Part shown: piece after piece, positions 38,672-52,340 of the stretch
How positions within the stretch are numbered: position 1 is the stretch's first letter
Layout of the letters: every line of letters starts with the position of its first letter
Assembly (NCBI GenBank): GCA_947561715.1
Contig: OX387201.1
Coordinates: forward strand, 315,001 to 379,000
Source of the DNA: Ascidia mentula
Taxonomy: Eukaryota > Chordata > Ascidiacea > Phlebobranchia > Ascidiidae
Direction: 5' to 3'
Length of the DNA stretch: 64,000 bases
Made by a program: the position numbers and the translations under genes
The notes under the pieces: generated by a model
What the model saw: the letters and a program-made list of their open reading frames with translations, nothing else
Told to the model about the DNA's origin: nothing
The model's database searches: none

Positions 38672-39713
38672 TGTTTAAGATTTCTGTCTGTTTAGACTAA
38701 AAATTATCACAAAAAATATTTTGGGCGCTATTTAGTTTTGAAAGAAAGCTAGGAAATAGAGTAAGTTAACCTCATGATTTACAGAAAAATATATTTCTCC
38801 ATAATGTCATCGTCAATTTCTGTGCTAATTAAGAACATCAGCAAATCTTAACGTTAGCTCCTAGGTAACAGTTGTAACTCGATGCCTGACAATGAAAACA
38901 AAAAAAATACCTCCAAGAGAAAGTTGGAAAATCCTGAATACCCAAAGTATTGGAAGAATGATAATTTTTTAAACTCAGAAACTGATGTTCACGCACAAGT
39001 AACCGCTATAAAATGATCGTACATGCTACAAATCACTGTAACCGTGAGTTAGGTAGGAAGTGACGGTGTTTCATTGCAAGCAGCTGATGGACAACCTGCG
39101 CGCTGTATAACTTCCTGTAATCATTTATTACTACCTCCACCCTTAGCGTAGCAACTCAACTAAGATTGTTAAAGTATTAGGGGCTCAGTAAGCGCATTAC
39201 TGTTTTTATGTTCTTCAATTTATAATAATAACAGACAAAATAAGTCATATATTTCCCAAGTAATCACTCTTATTGAGATTTCATCACATTGTCTATTTAG
39301 TGGAAAGGGGCCACCGTGCCAATTATTTTGCTTAATCACTTCAGTAAACCTCAACAAAGAGTTGAACGAAAACATGGACCACCATGCTTTCAAGGCGACC
39401 CATTTTTCTGATCTGAACAACTTTATGCAAAGTGCGCTACCCTATCCCGAACACTGGGGAATGTGAATCATAACAGGTTACTATTAAGGGCAAATATTGT
39501 CAAATGTTTGTGATTTCCTGATGTAAAACTGCATTAATATTGAGGATCGAATTCCTGTCAGCAGTGACGAGTCACCACATCCTCTGGTTAAGACAGGAAA
39601 CCAACACGAATGAATGACAACGGGTTTGGATTCGTCGCATCAGCGAATATATTTATTTCAACGTGGCTTATTACTACGTAGTAATGTTTCATGCAATGGC
39701 ATGATTGACAGGT

Positions 39714-39810
39714 TCGCCCTACTGTGCAGGTCCTGACTTGTAGAGCTATCGTATCAAGATCATTAGGTCTACAGGCTTCGCACCCCGGGCATTGCGACTG
39801 GATCAGCCGC
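39714..39810. repeat. Copy of the dispersed repeat also seen at 4388-4535 (unit 1)
   Basis: In reverse orientation it shares ctgatccag, tgtaAacctaatg-like, gatacgata and gacctgcgcagtggggcg-like blocks with 4388-4535, in the same order. Array copies lie at about 49205-49291 and 58578-58664. It is 30 kb from the first copy and outside any gene. Confidence 0.65.
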
Positions 39811-41620
39811 CTATTCCTGACAATGTTTGCAACTATGCGATATCCACACTCCAGTCAGATTCGTAGGTTTTCAGACGTGACCAACTGAATTTGCCTGAAG
39901 TTATAAATACATTTCAAACCCTTATTTAACAACGCCTTTTACCCTTTCAGGTCTGTCAGACTTCCTACTATCTTCGACACGACAGTTTGTGTCATGCAAA
40001 TTTTGTTTGTGTCATGCAAGTTGGTTTAGGTCATGTAAATTACTCGTCCCACTAAACGCACACTGTAGGTAACAGCATTCAATCATTGTTTTCCTTCTAT
40101 GCACGTGATTACAGCTCATGAAATGCCATTATGTTTTATGCCTAGTATTGGAAATGGATCAATTGAGAAGTAACCAGTACATCACATTCCGACAAATGTT
40201 TCATTTTAAATCCTGCGTTTTAGTTGCCATGGACGATATAAACGCAATCAGGAAGTTGACGCATCGTCACATTCACTTCCTCTTGCTTAATGAGTTCTCC
40301 CCTCTTTCGCGTCACTGTTTAGTGTTTATGACGTAACAAATGGTGACCGGTTCCACACACTTCTTGATAATCGCCGTAAATTCGCAGAATATGTGCAGAA
40401 CACATTATTTTGTATTAAACAATGTATCCAAAGCGATTTTGTTCGAGGCAAAAAAGTCTTGGCGTTTGTACACTTACAAGCTTTTCATTTCCAACAACAC
40501 AGGAGAAAACTCAGCTAAGTAAAATACGCCGCGTTCTGCAGATGCAAATTCTCATCATAAACCAGGGATGCAAATGTTTTTAATCGGGGCCAATTTTAAT
40601 CAGGTACAAACGTGCACGGGTCTGTGTTTTACTTCGTAATTTTACGACAAAGAATAAATATGCAAATACACGACAACATAACAATCGTTCTTTTTCCTTT
40701 ACTGCAAACAACGGCAGTGAAGCATTTTATTCAACCAACATTTTCTAAGAACTTTTTTACAGCAAAAATGCCTAATATGAACCTTGGCGGTACATGTGCA
40801 ACACAATTTAAAACACAGTCGCGGGACGCAGTAAATTCCGCGGCGAGACACATTTGGACCCCCCTGTCCTAAACCACCATCCTTTGGAATACAGTCCAGT
40901 ACGCTATCGGCGCGTTTAATTCTTTGATACCATAATATACAAGACAACACTTCATATACCCTTAAACCTGTAATTGACAGCAAAATATGTGTTTTTATAT
41001 AAGCCTATAACATCTAGCTACATCTTGCTTGCTCCTCTACGCTGAAGTAGACGCAATAGATCAACTTTTCGAAGGAAAGTCTACCTATATCCTGCATTTG
41101 TTGAGAGTAGTCTTAACTTGAATTTGGCATGGTCGAACTGCAAAGCTGAACCTTAACAAGGTTTTCACTTCGAATGCGTTTCATTCTATTCCTAATACTG
41201 ACGTCTCTTCCCCAACCTTGGTGTGAGCTGAAGTCACAAAAATTCCGCATCGTAATTAACTGTTCTCTGTCATTTGGAACAGTAAAGTTTTACTTTTAAC
41301 CACATAGAGTGTTGATAATCCTTTTTACGGTAGTTAAATATTTTTGATTCATATTATCTGTGGTAATGATTCCTGTTTTGAAGCGCTTAATTGTGGTTGT
41401 CAGGGCCTTAATTTCTGCAACATTTTTAGGACAACTAAACTTGAACTGTTCGAAAATTCACGTTTAATTTCAGCAAAACTTTATTTTATATTTCTTTTAA
41501 TTTTTTTCGTAAATTACATGTACTTTTACTGACAATGTTAAAGATGACTATTGGAATTGCGGGATTTTCTTCAAACAGTTTGTGAACGACAAATAATGTT
41601 TATCAACAATTAATATTGCA

Positions 41621-41760
41621 ATGGAAAGTCGCAGTGATGTTTGCAGCATGGGGAAAGAAATTAATGAGATTTTGCCTGATAGCACAGAGTATGGATCAGA
41701 CATCGATATGTTTGACGGCATTACGCAACCGCTTGGCGTCCTTCCACCTTATAATATTTC
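41621..41760 (+). other. Exon-like acidic frame, interrupted in unit 1 and open for 44 codons in units 2 and 3
   Basis: In units 2 and 3 the frame reads MESRSDVCSMGKEINEILPD and continues through SDIDMFDGITQPLGVLPPV. In unit 1 a 13-bp deletion removes its last bases. A more diverged relative lies near the left end of each unit (33903 onward). No domain is recognised. Confidence 0.25.
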
Positions 41761-42061
41761 CAATGATCCATAGACCCCTTTTTATTAATGCAACTTAGCG
41801 ACTTTTGTATCATATTGTTGAGACTTCATAATGTTGCTAAAGGATGTCTTCTCTGGCATCATATGCTGTACTGCTATATAGCTAGTTTTTCTACTGATAT
41901 TGCCTTTTCTTTTTTTAGCAAAATAAACATGATTTGATTTTGTTATGGTGTTGTAGGCTATATGTCTAACAAGTCAATCAGTATGTTTATTTTCCATAAA
42001 ACATATCATTAAAGTGGACACAATTTTGCATTCTTTAACATTCAGAGGGTGATGTTGGCTA

Positions 42062-42280
42062 CACTGCAAAAAATATTGGCTCAATCTTTAGCCAAAAACT
42101 GGTATATTAAAGTATGCGGCTCATTTTTCCTTGTTTGGCTAAGTGACTAGCCAAAATCCCTGGCTTAAGTTGGTCCAAAAAAAATGACTTCATTTAAGAC
42201 AAATTATTGGCTTAGCCTGTGACCAATTTGTGGCTAGTTATTTATTTTAGAATCTCAGGTGGCTCAATATTTTTGAACCC
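42062..42280. mobile_element. Possible small non-autonomous DNA element with imperfect terminal inverted repeats
   Basis: It starts cactgcaaaaaatattggct and ends ggctcaatatttttgaaccc, whose complement repeats aaaatattg(g)ctc-like sequence. Internally it has several ggcta/tagcc motifs. Copies at 51569-51787 and 60941-61160 come with the tandem duplication and are not separate insertions. No target duplication was established. Confidence 0.3.
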
Positions 42281-42503
42281 CTGTGGTATGTGCTTATGAA
42301 GTGGTTCCCTGGTTTTACTGATTTGTTGTGTATATTTGTCATGTTTTTTTTTTGTTTGGCAAAAAAACTACTGTTTATATACGTTTTGAGAATACATACA
42401 CTCAAGATTGCGGTTTCCATACAAAAGGTAAGCAACTAGTTACTGCTTCATTTCAGTAGAATTCGACTAAACAACAAATAATAAACAAACAACCAGTGGT
42501 TCT

Positions 42504-42833
42504 TTATTTTTTATCAATTGCTGCAAAGAAGGGTGAAAAGGCAGCATCACTTTTCACATTTATAGCTGTTCCTGTTAATATCCATTCTATTGCTTTATAA
42601 CATTGTTCTGCAGGGACAGGGTATGATAAGTTCAGAACAAAGTATGAAGCTAAAAGCAACAAATAAGGCATGTATGGTTTTTCATCTGTTATTTCAAGTT
42701 GAACAAATGGAATTTTATCAGATATTACTGTTAACTGTTTAGAACCATCATAACAGTTCATGCAACGAATGTAAGGCTGGTTGCATGCATGTGTAGTGAT
42801 TTGTCCATCACTATAAATTGTAATCACATACTT
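42504..42833 (-). pseudogene. 3' terminal exon of an unidentified minus-strand gene, truncated at the array junction (unit 1)
   Basis: The open frame ends in AAIDKK-stop, and the stop overlaps AATAAA, as expected for a real 3' exon. Upstream it is cut at 42833/42834 where ARX sequence begins, so the 5' part of the gene is missing here. The reading YMPYLLLLASYFVLNLSYP, followed by PAEQCYKAIEWILTG, is hydrophobic and conserved-looking. It faintly recalls C-terminal regions of uncharacterised SAMD3-like proteins of fish and cnidarians; I do not assign it. Identical or near-identical copies lie in units 2 and 3. Confidence 0.5.
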
Positions 42834-43112
42834 TGAAGAGTGCAAGTCTCCTGGTGGCCAGAGCTCGCCAGTGGCAATGGCCGCTGGGTGGCAGCAGCAG
42901 TTAGCACTTGCTGCCGCCCTGCAGCGCGTTCACAAAGCAACCCCAGCACATCCATTACATTTGGCGGGATTGTCATCATTCAGAAGCCCGTTGAATTACT
43001 TTTTCCCACCGGGTTTGCATCCAAGCCAGACTGTCCCGCGTTTTCTTGACGGGGTTTTCCCTGTTTCAAAAGTTCCCTTTGGTCATTCCATGGAACCGTC
43101 AATCTTCAGCCC
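42834..43112 (+). pseudogene. ARX exon 3 fragment, unit 2
   Basis: Matches 32813-33091 of the intact ARX gene with few changes. It lacks the homeodomain, a start and the native 3' end, and the sequence then jumps to the equivalent of 33571. The frame stays open ([20 protein letters not shown] onwards) but cannot give an ARX protein. It marks the left edge of the duplication unit. Confidence 0.95.
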
Positions 43113-44612
43113 TGTACAGAGATGACAATTGCCGAGTTCCTTGCTGTCCGTGTTGTATTTCTTCGCATTGTTTGCCAAGTAAAATCTACTACTTAAATTG
43201 GTCTATAATATCTTAGTCATGGAGAGACAAGAGGCTGATGGAGAGCCAAGCATTTCAAACAAGTAAATTTTAACTGTTAATGAAAATCACGTTTAATTTG
43301 GTCTCAAAACATTTAGATTTTTCTGTACAAATATGTTATCTTTATCAATTACATGTACTTCTGCTGACAATGTTAAAGATGATTGCATGAATTGTGGATT
43401 TTCAATTTTTGTGAACGACGATCAAATCAACAAACAACATTGCAATGAAAAGTCGCAGTGACGTTTGCAGCTTCGGGAATGGAAATAATGAGATTTGCCT
43501 ATGGAGCAGACATTGATTAGTTTCAAGATCTTACGCAACCGCCTTGCGTTCTTGCATTTAATTGTGCATCTAATATTACATCATGTTGCTGGTTCTTAAA
43601 TATTGCCATGAAGCCAAATCTTAGAATAAAGCACGGTACGGCAACCTTGATTTTATCTCTAGCTGTGGACGAAATTGTTTTCAGAATGCGGCAAAAGTTT
43701 TTAATCTTCTTGCTGCGCTCATAACCACGTGACACTCAGTTGTTACGCATGACGTCCTCCGGCTGGTTTTGAGAAAAAACTAAAGCCAATTTGAATGGCA
43801 ACGCTTATTTTGCACACACTAAACAATTGTTGATGTTACTGTGACGTAATAAAACCCGACAAAGAAGCTTGTCAAGATACAATTACATTATTGACAGTAA
43901 ATGGTGTGCAGCTACTGCACTCATACAGTTGCTTAGCTTTGCAGTAACTTTATGGCAGTTTAACAACCACTGGAAGTAAGCGAGGTATTTCATGTGTGCT
44001 CAGTGCCTAAACAAGTTTGAAGCTTTGGGATGCCTTTGGAAAACAACCAGCGTGGCGTTGACGTTGATTGCAAGCTGTGAGAAGACTGCAGGTAAGAAAT
44101 GTTTTAGTTAAACACTTTTTTGGGCGATCAGCATAAGAAGACGAGAAGGTGATGACCCAGATTTCCTGTGCCCACTTTTATTGCTGGCCTCGTATTCCAT
44201 TCTTATTCATGCACACGTGATAAATGCTAAATTTTTGATGCCATGCAGGATGGTTCTTTATGTACAGTTGAAAGTTTGGTGGGATATTATCACCGTCACA
44301 ATCGACATTGTCACAAAACGTTAAAAAAGGTTTGACGTAGGTATTTGAATATACACAGAGGATAAACCGAATAACGATAATTGTTTGTTAAAGCACACTG
44401 GGCTTGTTATAGGAGTGCAACATTTCAAATAACATGCAATTATTAATTCTGCTCTAATTTTTCTACGCAACAATGACGATGTGGTAATTTAACAGAAAAG
44501 ATTAAATGCAGAAAGCATAAAAAAGAAACCTAATTTCACATCATCGCCCACTTAAATATTCACCAAAATTTATTCATGCGAATACTATTTGTTTAAAACT
44601 CTAATGCAGCTT

Positions 44613-47600
44613 TTATCCAACAATCTCAATCACTTTACCACCATCCTGTTTAGCACGGGGGTTGTATCTAACACCGAAATCAGACGAACGACTCCTTGAT
44701 GTACGCAATGATGATATTTTGGAAACGAGCCATTCCGTCATCTTCGACAATCGCTTTTCAAATGCTTTGGAGTAGAGCAAGGGGTTGAGGGCGCTGTTGA
44801 CTGGAAGCAACAGACAAGCACTCAACACATAAGCGTCTCCTGACATCTTCACCCCTCCAACACTCAAAAATCCCATCACACAAATTGGAATCCAGCAACA
44901 AAAGTCGGTCAAAATCAACCTGGTGATTCTCTTCTGTATCTTGGAGCTGACATCAGTGCTTCTGGATCCTTTCATGCGGTTGCTTCGCTTGTAAATAAGA
45001 AAATAAGCAACCACCATGTAGACGAACATGAGGAAGTTGATTGTGATGAGGAATGTTGAATATTCCCAAGCAAACTCATTGGTAGTTGCAAACAAACGTG
45101 GCATACAGACGCTTGTTTCACCATAATATCCAAAATCTTCCTTGATAGAGTTACGTGGGAAGGCGTTTTCAATTGTATGTTTAACATCGTACCAAGACTC
45201 TGGCTCTGATGTTGAAATTCTTTGTGCAAGTAACGACATGTTTTCTCTTGACACGAAATCTGTTTCATAGAAGTTATTTGGGAACCAAACATCTGTGGCA
45301 AAGTACTCAGAAGTTGCGTTGAGCAAAGGAACGGTTGCCAACAAAATAGCCAACATCCAACAAGACAACTCAGCAATCACAGTTTTAGTAACACTGACAT
45401 TTCGCATGAGGAAAGGTTTAAAGGCCGATATCAGGCGATATGTGGTCATAGCTGTCATAGTGAAGGCTGATGCTTCTGATGATACAACTGCAAGTGCTCC
45501 AAGTGCTGAACACAAGCTACTTGATCTCCATTCTTTATCAAACAAACAATAAGATCCCGAATATCTAGTCGCTTGTATTATGATTGCCAGTAGATAAACT
45601 CCCATGAGAAGGTCAGACACGCAGAGGTTGAGAATAAAAACGCTTGTATTAATAAACAAATTCTGATCTTTATTAACTTTAATCAAGTCACGTGTGGTTG
45701 TAACAAATACAAACGAATTCCCTCCCAGTGCTAAGATGCCTGTCACCCAGAAGATACCTCGATAAACTGGGTTTGCGATCATTTCGTTGACGTCTGCAAA
45801 TGCGTTTCCAGCTAAATTAACACATTCGTCACTTCCGTCTGAGCAGTCATTAATTCCGTTCTGTACAACTTTCATTTCAACAGACAAAGGTTGTTCATTG
45901 GTGCAATAAAACCTGGTATTTTCACAACGACACCTGCTTTCATCAGATACGTCATCGCAGTCGATTATTCCGTCACAAACATGATTCCTATCTATGGAAA
46001 TCTTTCCTTTATTTCTGCAGTAGTATCGGGTGTTGTTACATAGTTCTAGAAATTCGTCTGATTCGTCATTGCAATCAATTATTCCATCACAGACTCTTTG
46101 ATTATCCATGTTAATTTTTCCTTTGTTGAAACATTTAAACCTGTCCGGACACAGAATTTCTCCGTCAAGCCCGAAAAAATCGTTGACAGATCCATCACAC
46201 CACATGGGAAATCGACTCCTTGCATAAGGTATTCCACCTATTTTTTGAGCGGTTCTAAACTGCATTTTCATAGCCAAAACGCAAAGAGATTCGTTGCCCA
46301 AATTATTTACTGTGAAGATGTTGTCATCTGCTACACACTCACTTTGCACTGATGCTGTCCCAGTTGAACAGTATTTGGTGTTAGTTTGGTTGACACATTG
46401 TACACTTGTGTTACACAACACCTTATCTTGGTCCACACATGTAGAACTGTCCTTGCAATGCATTTGGTTCTGGGGACAATCTCCTCGTATATCGCGACAC
46501 AATGTTTGATTTTCACACAAACATTCATCTGAAATATCAAAGCAATCCACTACACCGTCACAAACTTGCTTGCTTGAAACTATCAGCTTTCTGTCCAAAC
46601 ACTGGAAACATCTAAACTGTCCATTGAGGAAACAAATATCAGAACTGTCAGAACATTGAGCCACTGAATCGTAGACGTTTGTTTGAGGTAAAACACAAAC
46701 ACCTTTTCTTGATGATCCAGAACATTTAAACCCAAACCCATGTTGAACTTCGTCACTTTTGTCATTGCAGCCATCAATAGCTTGCCCGTCACAAAAATAT
46801 TCTCTCAGAATAAGTTGATGATTTTCACAGAAAAATAAGTTTTCGCAGGATTTGCTGCATGTTGAAACTGTGCACATCACTACAACTTCACAATTATTAG
46901 CATCGGTAGCGCACGTTTTACCAACAACTTCTTTGCACGTATATGGATCAGTTGTACGTATGAGATTTCTGGCTTCCTTTTCACTTGGACAAGTTACAGC
47001 AACCACGTGACAAGATTTACATGTGATGTCAGAAAATGAACAAACTTCGTCAATTCCATCAACGCAATCTATGAAGTTATCATTTATCCATGTAAAAGGT
47101 ATACATCTACCGTCTGGTGAGCATTGTGTGTTATTTGAATTACATGGACATCTGGCGTAAGTTCCAGAACAGTTGCAGGTATAATGTGTCTCATCACTTC
47201 CATCAATACAGTCAGGTTTTCCGTCACACAACAAAGATCGATCAATGCAATTTAAATCCTTTAGAATGCACTGTTTCAATCCAACACAAGCACATTCAAA
47301 CTTATCCGCTGGACATGTGCAGTTAAACTCATCACTCAAATCTCCACAGTGATTGAACCCATCGCATTGCTTAAATTTACTGATGCATCCACCACTCCGC
47401 CAGGAACTGCAGTTTTTAGATTTGTAACAAGGACACTCAAACCTATCCGCTGGACATGTGCAGTTAACTTCATCACTCCAATCTCCACAGTTACTGCTTC
47501 CATCGCATTGCATTGATTTACTAATACAATAAGAGCCCAGTGACGTGCAATTATTAGTTTTGTGGCATGAACACTCAAACCTATCCGCTGGACATGTGCA

Positions 47601-48235
47601 GTTAACCTCATCACTCCAATCTCCACAGTTGTTATTTCCATCGCATTGCTGAGTTGTCCTAAAGCAACCACCCCACCCTAACGTACAGTTATTAGTTTTG
47701 TAACATGGACACTCAAACTTGTCCGCTGGACATGTGCAGTTAAGCTCATCACTATCGTCAGGACAACGTGAAATTCCATCGCATCGTAAAGATGCATGTA
47801 CACATGTTCCAGGACATGTTGTGTTAAAGCAATTGCACTGGAAACTACCATCAGAACAAACCTCACTTAACTCATCACTCCAATCTCCACAGTGTTTAAT
47901 TGCGTCATTTACATACCACAGCCCAATACATCCTGGTTGATTCGATCCACATTTCCCGATCTTGTGGCAAGCACATTCGAACATGGACGTGGGACAAGTG
48001 CAGTTGGGATCAAGATATGGAGCTTCACAAACCGGTAGATTTTCTTCTCCTGTTACGAGACACAAGCTTAATTGCAGACAAATGATTTAAAATATAATTT
48101 AAATTATATTCAGGAGGTTACACTGTTAATTTCACACTTACTTGTGATGGGAAGAGGAGCCAGACTTGTGTCCTCACCCGGACATTCACCTTCCGCCCAT
48201 CCGATCAACACAAATATCAGCAATAACTTTAACAT
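44613..48235 (-). CDS. LDLa-repeat rhodopsin-type GPCR, copy 2
   Basis: Same two-exon structure as copy 1: 48142-48235 (94 nt, signal peptide) and 44613-48049, giving 1176 residues. The LDLa array, 7TM domain, CWIP and NPLLY marks are all kept. It differs from copy 1 at scattered sites, for example PVNSALNPLLYSKAFEKR in place of PINSALNPLLYSKVLEER and a one-residue insertion (STSEPES). The stop is followed by GATAAA instead of AATAAA, but a second AATAAA remains downstream. Full reading frame, so likely functional. Confidence 0.9.
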
Positions 48236-51113
48236 TGTTTAAGATTTCTGTCAGTTTAGACTAAAAATTATCACAAAAAATATTTTGGGCGCTATTTAGT
48301 TTTAAATGAAAGCTAGGAAATAGAGTAAGTTAACCTCATGATAATTTACAGAAAAATATATTTCTCCATAATGTCATCGTCAATTTCTGTGCTGATTAAG
48401 AACATAAGCAAATCTTAACGTTAGTTCCTAGGTAACAGTTGTAACTCGATGCCTGACAGTATTGGAAGAATGATAATTTTTATCTCAGAAACTGATGTTC
48501 ACGCACAAGTAACCGCTATAAAATGATCGTATATGTTACAAATCACTGTAACCGTGAGTTAGGTAGGAAGTGACGGTGTTTCATTGCAAGCAGCTGACGG
48601 ACAACCTGCGCGCTGTATAACTTCCTGTAATCATTTATTACACCCTCCACCCTTAGCGTAGCAACTCAACCAAGATTGTTAAAGTATGAGGGGCTCAGTA
48701 AGCGCATTACTGTTTTTATGTTCCTCAATTTATAATAATAACAGATAAAATAAGTCATATATTTCCCAAGCTATCACTCTTATTGAGATTTCATCACATT
48801 GTCTATTTAGTGGAAAGGGGCCAATGTGCAAATTATTTTGCTTAATTACTTCCGTAAACCTCAACAAAGAGATGAACGAAAACATGGACCACCATGCTTT
48901 CAAGGCGACCCATTTTTCTGATCTGAACAACTTTATGCAAAGTGCGCTACCCTACCCCGAACACTGGGGAATGTGAGTCATAACAGGTTACCATTAAGGG
49001 CAAATATTGTCAAATGTTTGTGATTTCCTGATGTAAAACTGCATTAATATTGAGGATCGAATTTCTGTCAGCAGTGACGAGTCACCACATCCTTTGGTTA
49101 AGACAGGAAACCAACACGAATGAATGACAACGGGTTTGGATTCGTCGCATCAGCGAATATGTTTATTTCAACGTGGCATATAACTACGTAGTAATTGACA
49201 GGTTCGCCCTACTGCGCAGGTCCTGACTTGTAGAGCTATCGTATCAAGATCATTAGGTCTACAGGCTTCGCACCCCGGGCATTGCGACTGGATCAGCCGC
49301 CTATTCCTGACAATGTTTGCAACTATGCGATATCCACACTCCAGTCAGATTCGTAGGTTTTCAGACGTGACCAACTGAATTTGCCTGAAGTTATAAATAC
49401 ATTTCAAACCCTTATTTAACAACGCCTTTTACCCTTTCAGGTTCGTCAGCCTTCCTACTATCTTCGACACGACAGTTTGTGTCATTCAAATTTTGTTTGT
49501 GTCATGCAAGTTGGTTTAGGTCATGTAAATTACTCGTCCCACTAAACGCACACTGTAGGTAACAGCATTCAATCATTGTTTTCCTTCTATGCACGTGATT
49601 ACAGCTCATGAAATGCCATTATGTTTTATGCCTAGTATTGGAAATGGATCAATTGAGAAGCAACCAGTACATCACATTCCGACAAATGTTTCATTTTAAA
49701 TCCTGCGTTTTAGTTGCCATGGACGATATAAACGCAATCAGGAAGTTGACGCATCGTCACGTTCACTTCCTCTTGCTTAATGAGTTCTCCCCTCTTTCGC
49801 GTCACTGTTTAGTGTTTATGACGTAACAAATAGTGATCGATTCCACACACTTCCTGATAATCGCCGTAAATTCGCAGAATATGTGCAGAACACATTATTT
49901 TGTATTAAACAATGTATCCAAAGCAATTTTGTTCGAGGCAAAATAGTCTTGGCGTTTGTACACTTACAAGCTTTTCATTCACAACAACACAGGAGAAAAC
50001 TCAGCAAAGTAAAATACGCCGCGTTCTTCCATGCAAATTCTCATCATAAACCAGGGGTGCAAATGTTTTTTAATCAGGTACAAACGTGCACGGGTCAGTG
50101 TTTTTCTTCGTAATTTTGCGACAAAGAATAAATATGCAAACACACAACTGCATAGAAGTCGTTCTTTTTCCCTAACTGCAAACAACGGCAGTGAAGCATT
50201 TTATTCAACCAACATTTTCTAAGAACTTTTTTACAGCAAAAATGCCTAATATGAACCTTGGCGGTACATGTGCAACACAATTTAAAACACGGTCGCGGGA
50301 CGCAGTAAATTCCGCGGCGAGACACATTTGGATCGCGACACACACTTTGGACCCCCCTGTCCTAAACCACCATCCTTTGGAACACAGTCCAGTACGCTAT
50401 CGGCGCGTTTAATTCTTTGATACCATAATATACAAGACAACACTTCATATACCCTTAAACCTGTCATTGACAGCAAAATATGTGTTTTTATATAAGCCTA
50501 TAACATGTAGCTACATCTTGCTTGCTCCTCTACGCTGAAGTAGACGCAATAGATCAACTTTTCGAAGGAAAGTCTACCTATATCCTGCATTTGTTGAGAG
50601 TAGTCTTAACTTGAATTTTGCATGGTCGAACTGCAACGCTGAACCTTAACAAGGTTTTCACTTCGAATGCGTTTCATTCTATTCCTAATACTGACGTCTC
50701 TTCCCCAACCTTGGTGTGAGCTGCAGTCACAAAAATTCCGCATCGTAATTAACTGTTCTCTGTCATTTGGAACAGTAAAGTTTTACTTTTAACCACGTAG
50801 AGTGTTGATAATCTTTTTACGGTAGTTAAATATTTTTGATTCATATTATCTGTGGTAATGATTCCTGTTTTGAAGCGCTTAATTGTGGTTGTCAGGGCCT
50901 TAATTTCTGCAACATTTTTAGGACAACTAAACTTGAACTGTTTCGAAAATTCACGTTTAATTTTAGCAAAACTTTATTTTATATTTCTTTTATTTTTTTT
51001 CGTTAATTACATGTACTTTTACTGACAATGTTAAAGATGGCTATTGGAATTGCGGGATTTTCTTCAAACAGTTTGTGAACGACAAATAATGTTTATCAAC
51101 AATTAATATTGCA

Positions 51114-51248
51114 ATGGAAAGTCGCAGTGATGTTTGCAGCATGGGGAAAGAAATTAATGAGATTTTGCCTGATAGCACAGAGTATGGATCAGACATCGAT
51201 ATGTTTGACGGCATTACGCAACCGCTTGGCGTCCTTCCACCGGTGTAA
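51114..51248 (+). other. Exon-like 44-codon acidic frame, unit 2
   Basis: Open from ATG to TAA. A GTGTAAG donor-like site overlaps the stop, so it could be an exon ending after LPP. The unit 3 copy at 60487-60621 is identical in reading. Function unknown; it may be chance. Confidence 0.25.
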
Positions 51249-52010
51249 GGTTTCTTATAATATTTCCAATGATCCATAGACCCCTTTTTATTAATGCAAC
51301 TTAGCGACTATTTGTATCATATTGTTGAGACTTCATAATGTTGCTAAAGGATGTCTTCTCTGGCATCATATGCTGTACTGCTATATAGCTAGTTTTTCTA
51401 CTGATATTGCCTTTTCTTTTTTTAGCAAAATAAACATGATTTGATTTTGTTATGGTGTTGTAGGCTATATGTCTAACAAGTCAATCAGTATGTTTATTTT
51501 CCATAAAACATATCATTAAAGTGGACACAATTTTGCATTCTTTAACATTCAGAGGGTGATGTTGGCTACACTGCAAAAAATATTGGCTCAATCTTTAGCC
51601 AAAAACTGGTATATTAAAGTATGCGGCTCATTTTTCCTTGTTTGGCTAAGTGACTAGCCAAAATCCCTGGCTTAAGTTGGTCCAAAAAAAATGACTTCAT
51701 TTAAGACAAATTATTGGCTTAGCCTGTGACCAATTTGTGGCTAGTTATTTATTTTAGAATCTCAGGTGGCTCAATATTTTTGAACCCCTGTGGTATGTGC
51801 TTATGAAGTGGTTCCCTGGTTTTACTGATTTGTTGTGTATATTTGTCATGTTTTTTTTTTGTTTGGCAAAAAAACTACTGTTTATATACGTTTTGAGAAT
51901 ACATACACTCAAGATTGCGGTTTCCATACAAAAGGTAAGCAACTAGTTACTGCTTCATTTCAGTAGAATTCGACTAAACAACAAATAATAAACAAACAAC
52001 CAGTGGTTCT

Positions 52011-52340
52011 TTATTTTTTATCAATTGCTGCAAAGAAGGGTGAAAAGGCAGCATCACTTTTCACATTTATAGCTGTTCCTGTTAATATCCATTCTATTGC
52101 TTTATAACATTGTTCTGCAGGGACAGGGTATGATAAGTTCAGAACAAAGTATGAAGCTAAAAGCAACAAATAAGGCATGTATGGTTTTTCATCTGTTATT
52201 TCAAGTTGAACAAATGGAATTTTATCAGATATTACTGTTAACTGTTTAGAACCATCATAACAGTTCATGCAACGAATGTAAGGCTGGTTGCATGCATGTG
52301 TAGTGATTTGTCCATCACTATAAATTGTAATCACATACTT
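52011..52340 (-). pseudogene. 3' terminal exon of the unidentified minus-strand gene, unit 2
   Basis: Same sequence as 42504-42833. It is joined upstream to the antisense of the unit 3 ARX fragment. Because of the 134-bp deletion there, the frame stays open to an ATG at 52475, creating a chimeric 154-codon frame. Confidence 0.5.

Larger units (their letters stand above)
42834..52340. repeat. Tandem array unit 2
   Basis: A 9507-bp copy of unit 1, colinear with it, starting with the ARX exon 3 fragment and ending at the next ARX fragment. The stretches 43113-44612 and 48236-51113 hold no further gene I can support. At protein level its receptor is nearly identical to that of unit 3 and less similar to that of unit 1. 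Confidence 0.95.

Noticed and set aside
40118-40336. Plus-strand frame MKCHYVLCLVLEMDQLRSNQ repeated in units 1-3
   Set aside because: No domain, no exon signals and no conservation beyond the recent duplication.
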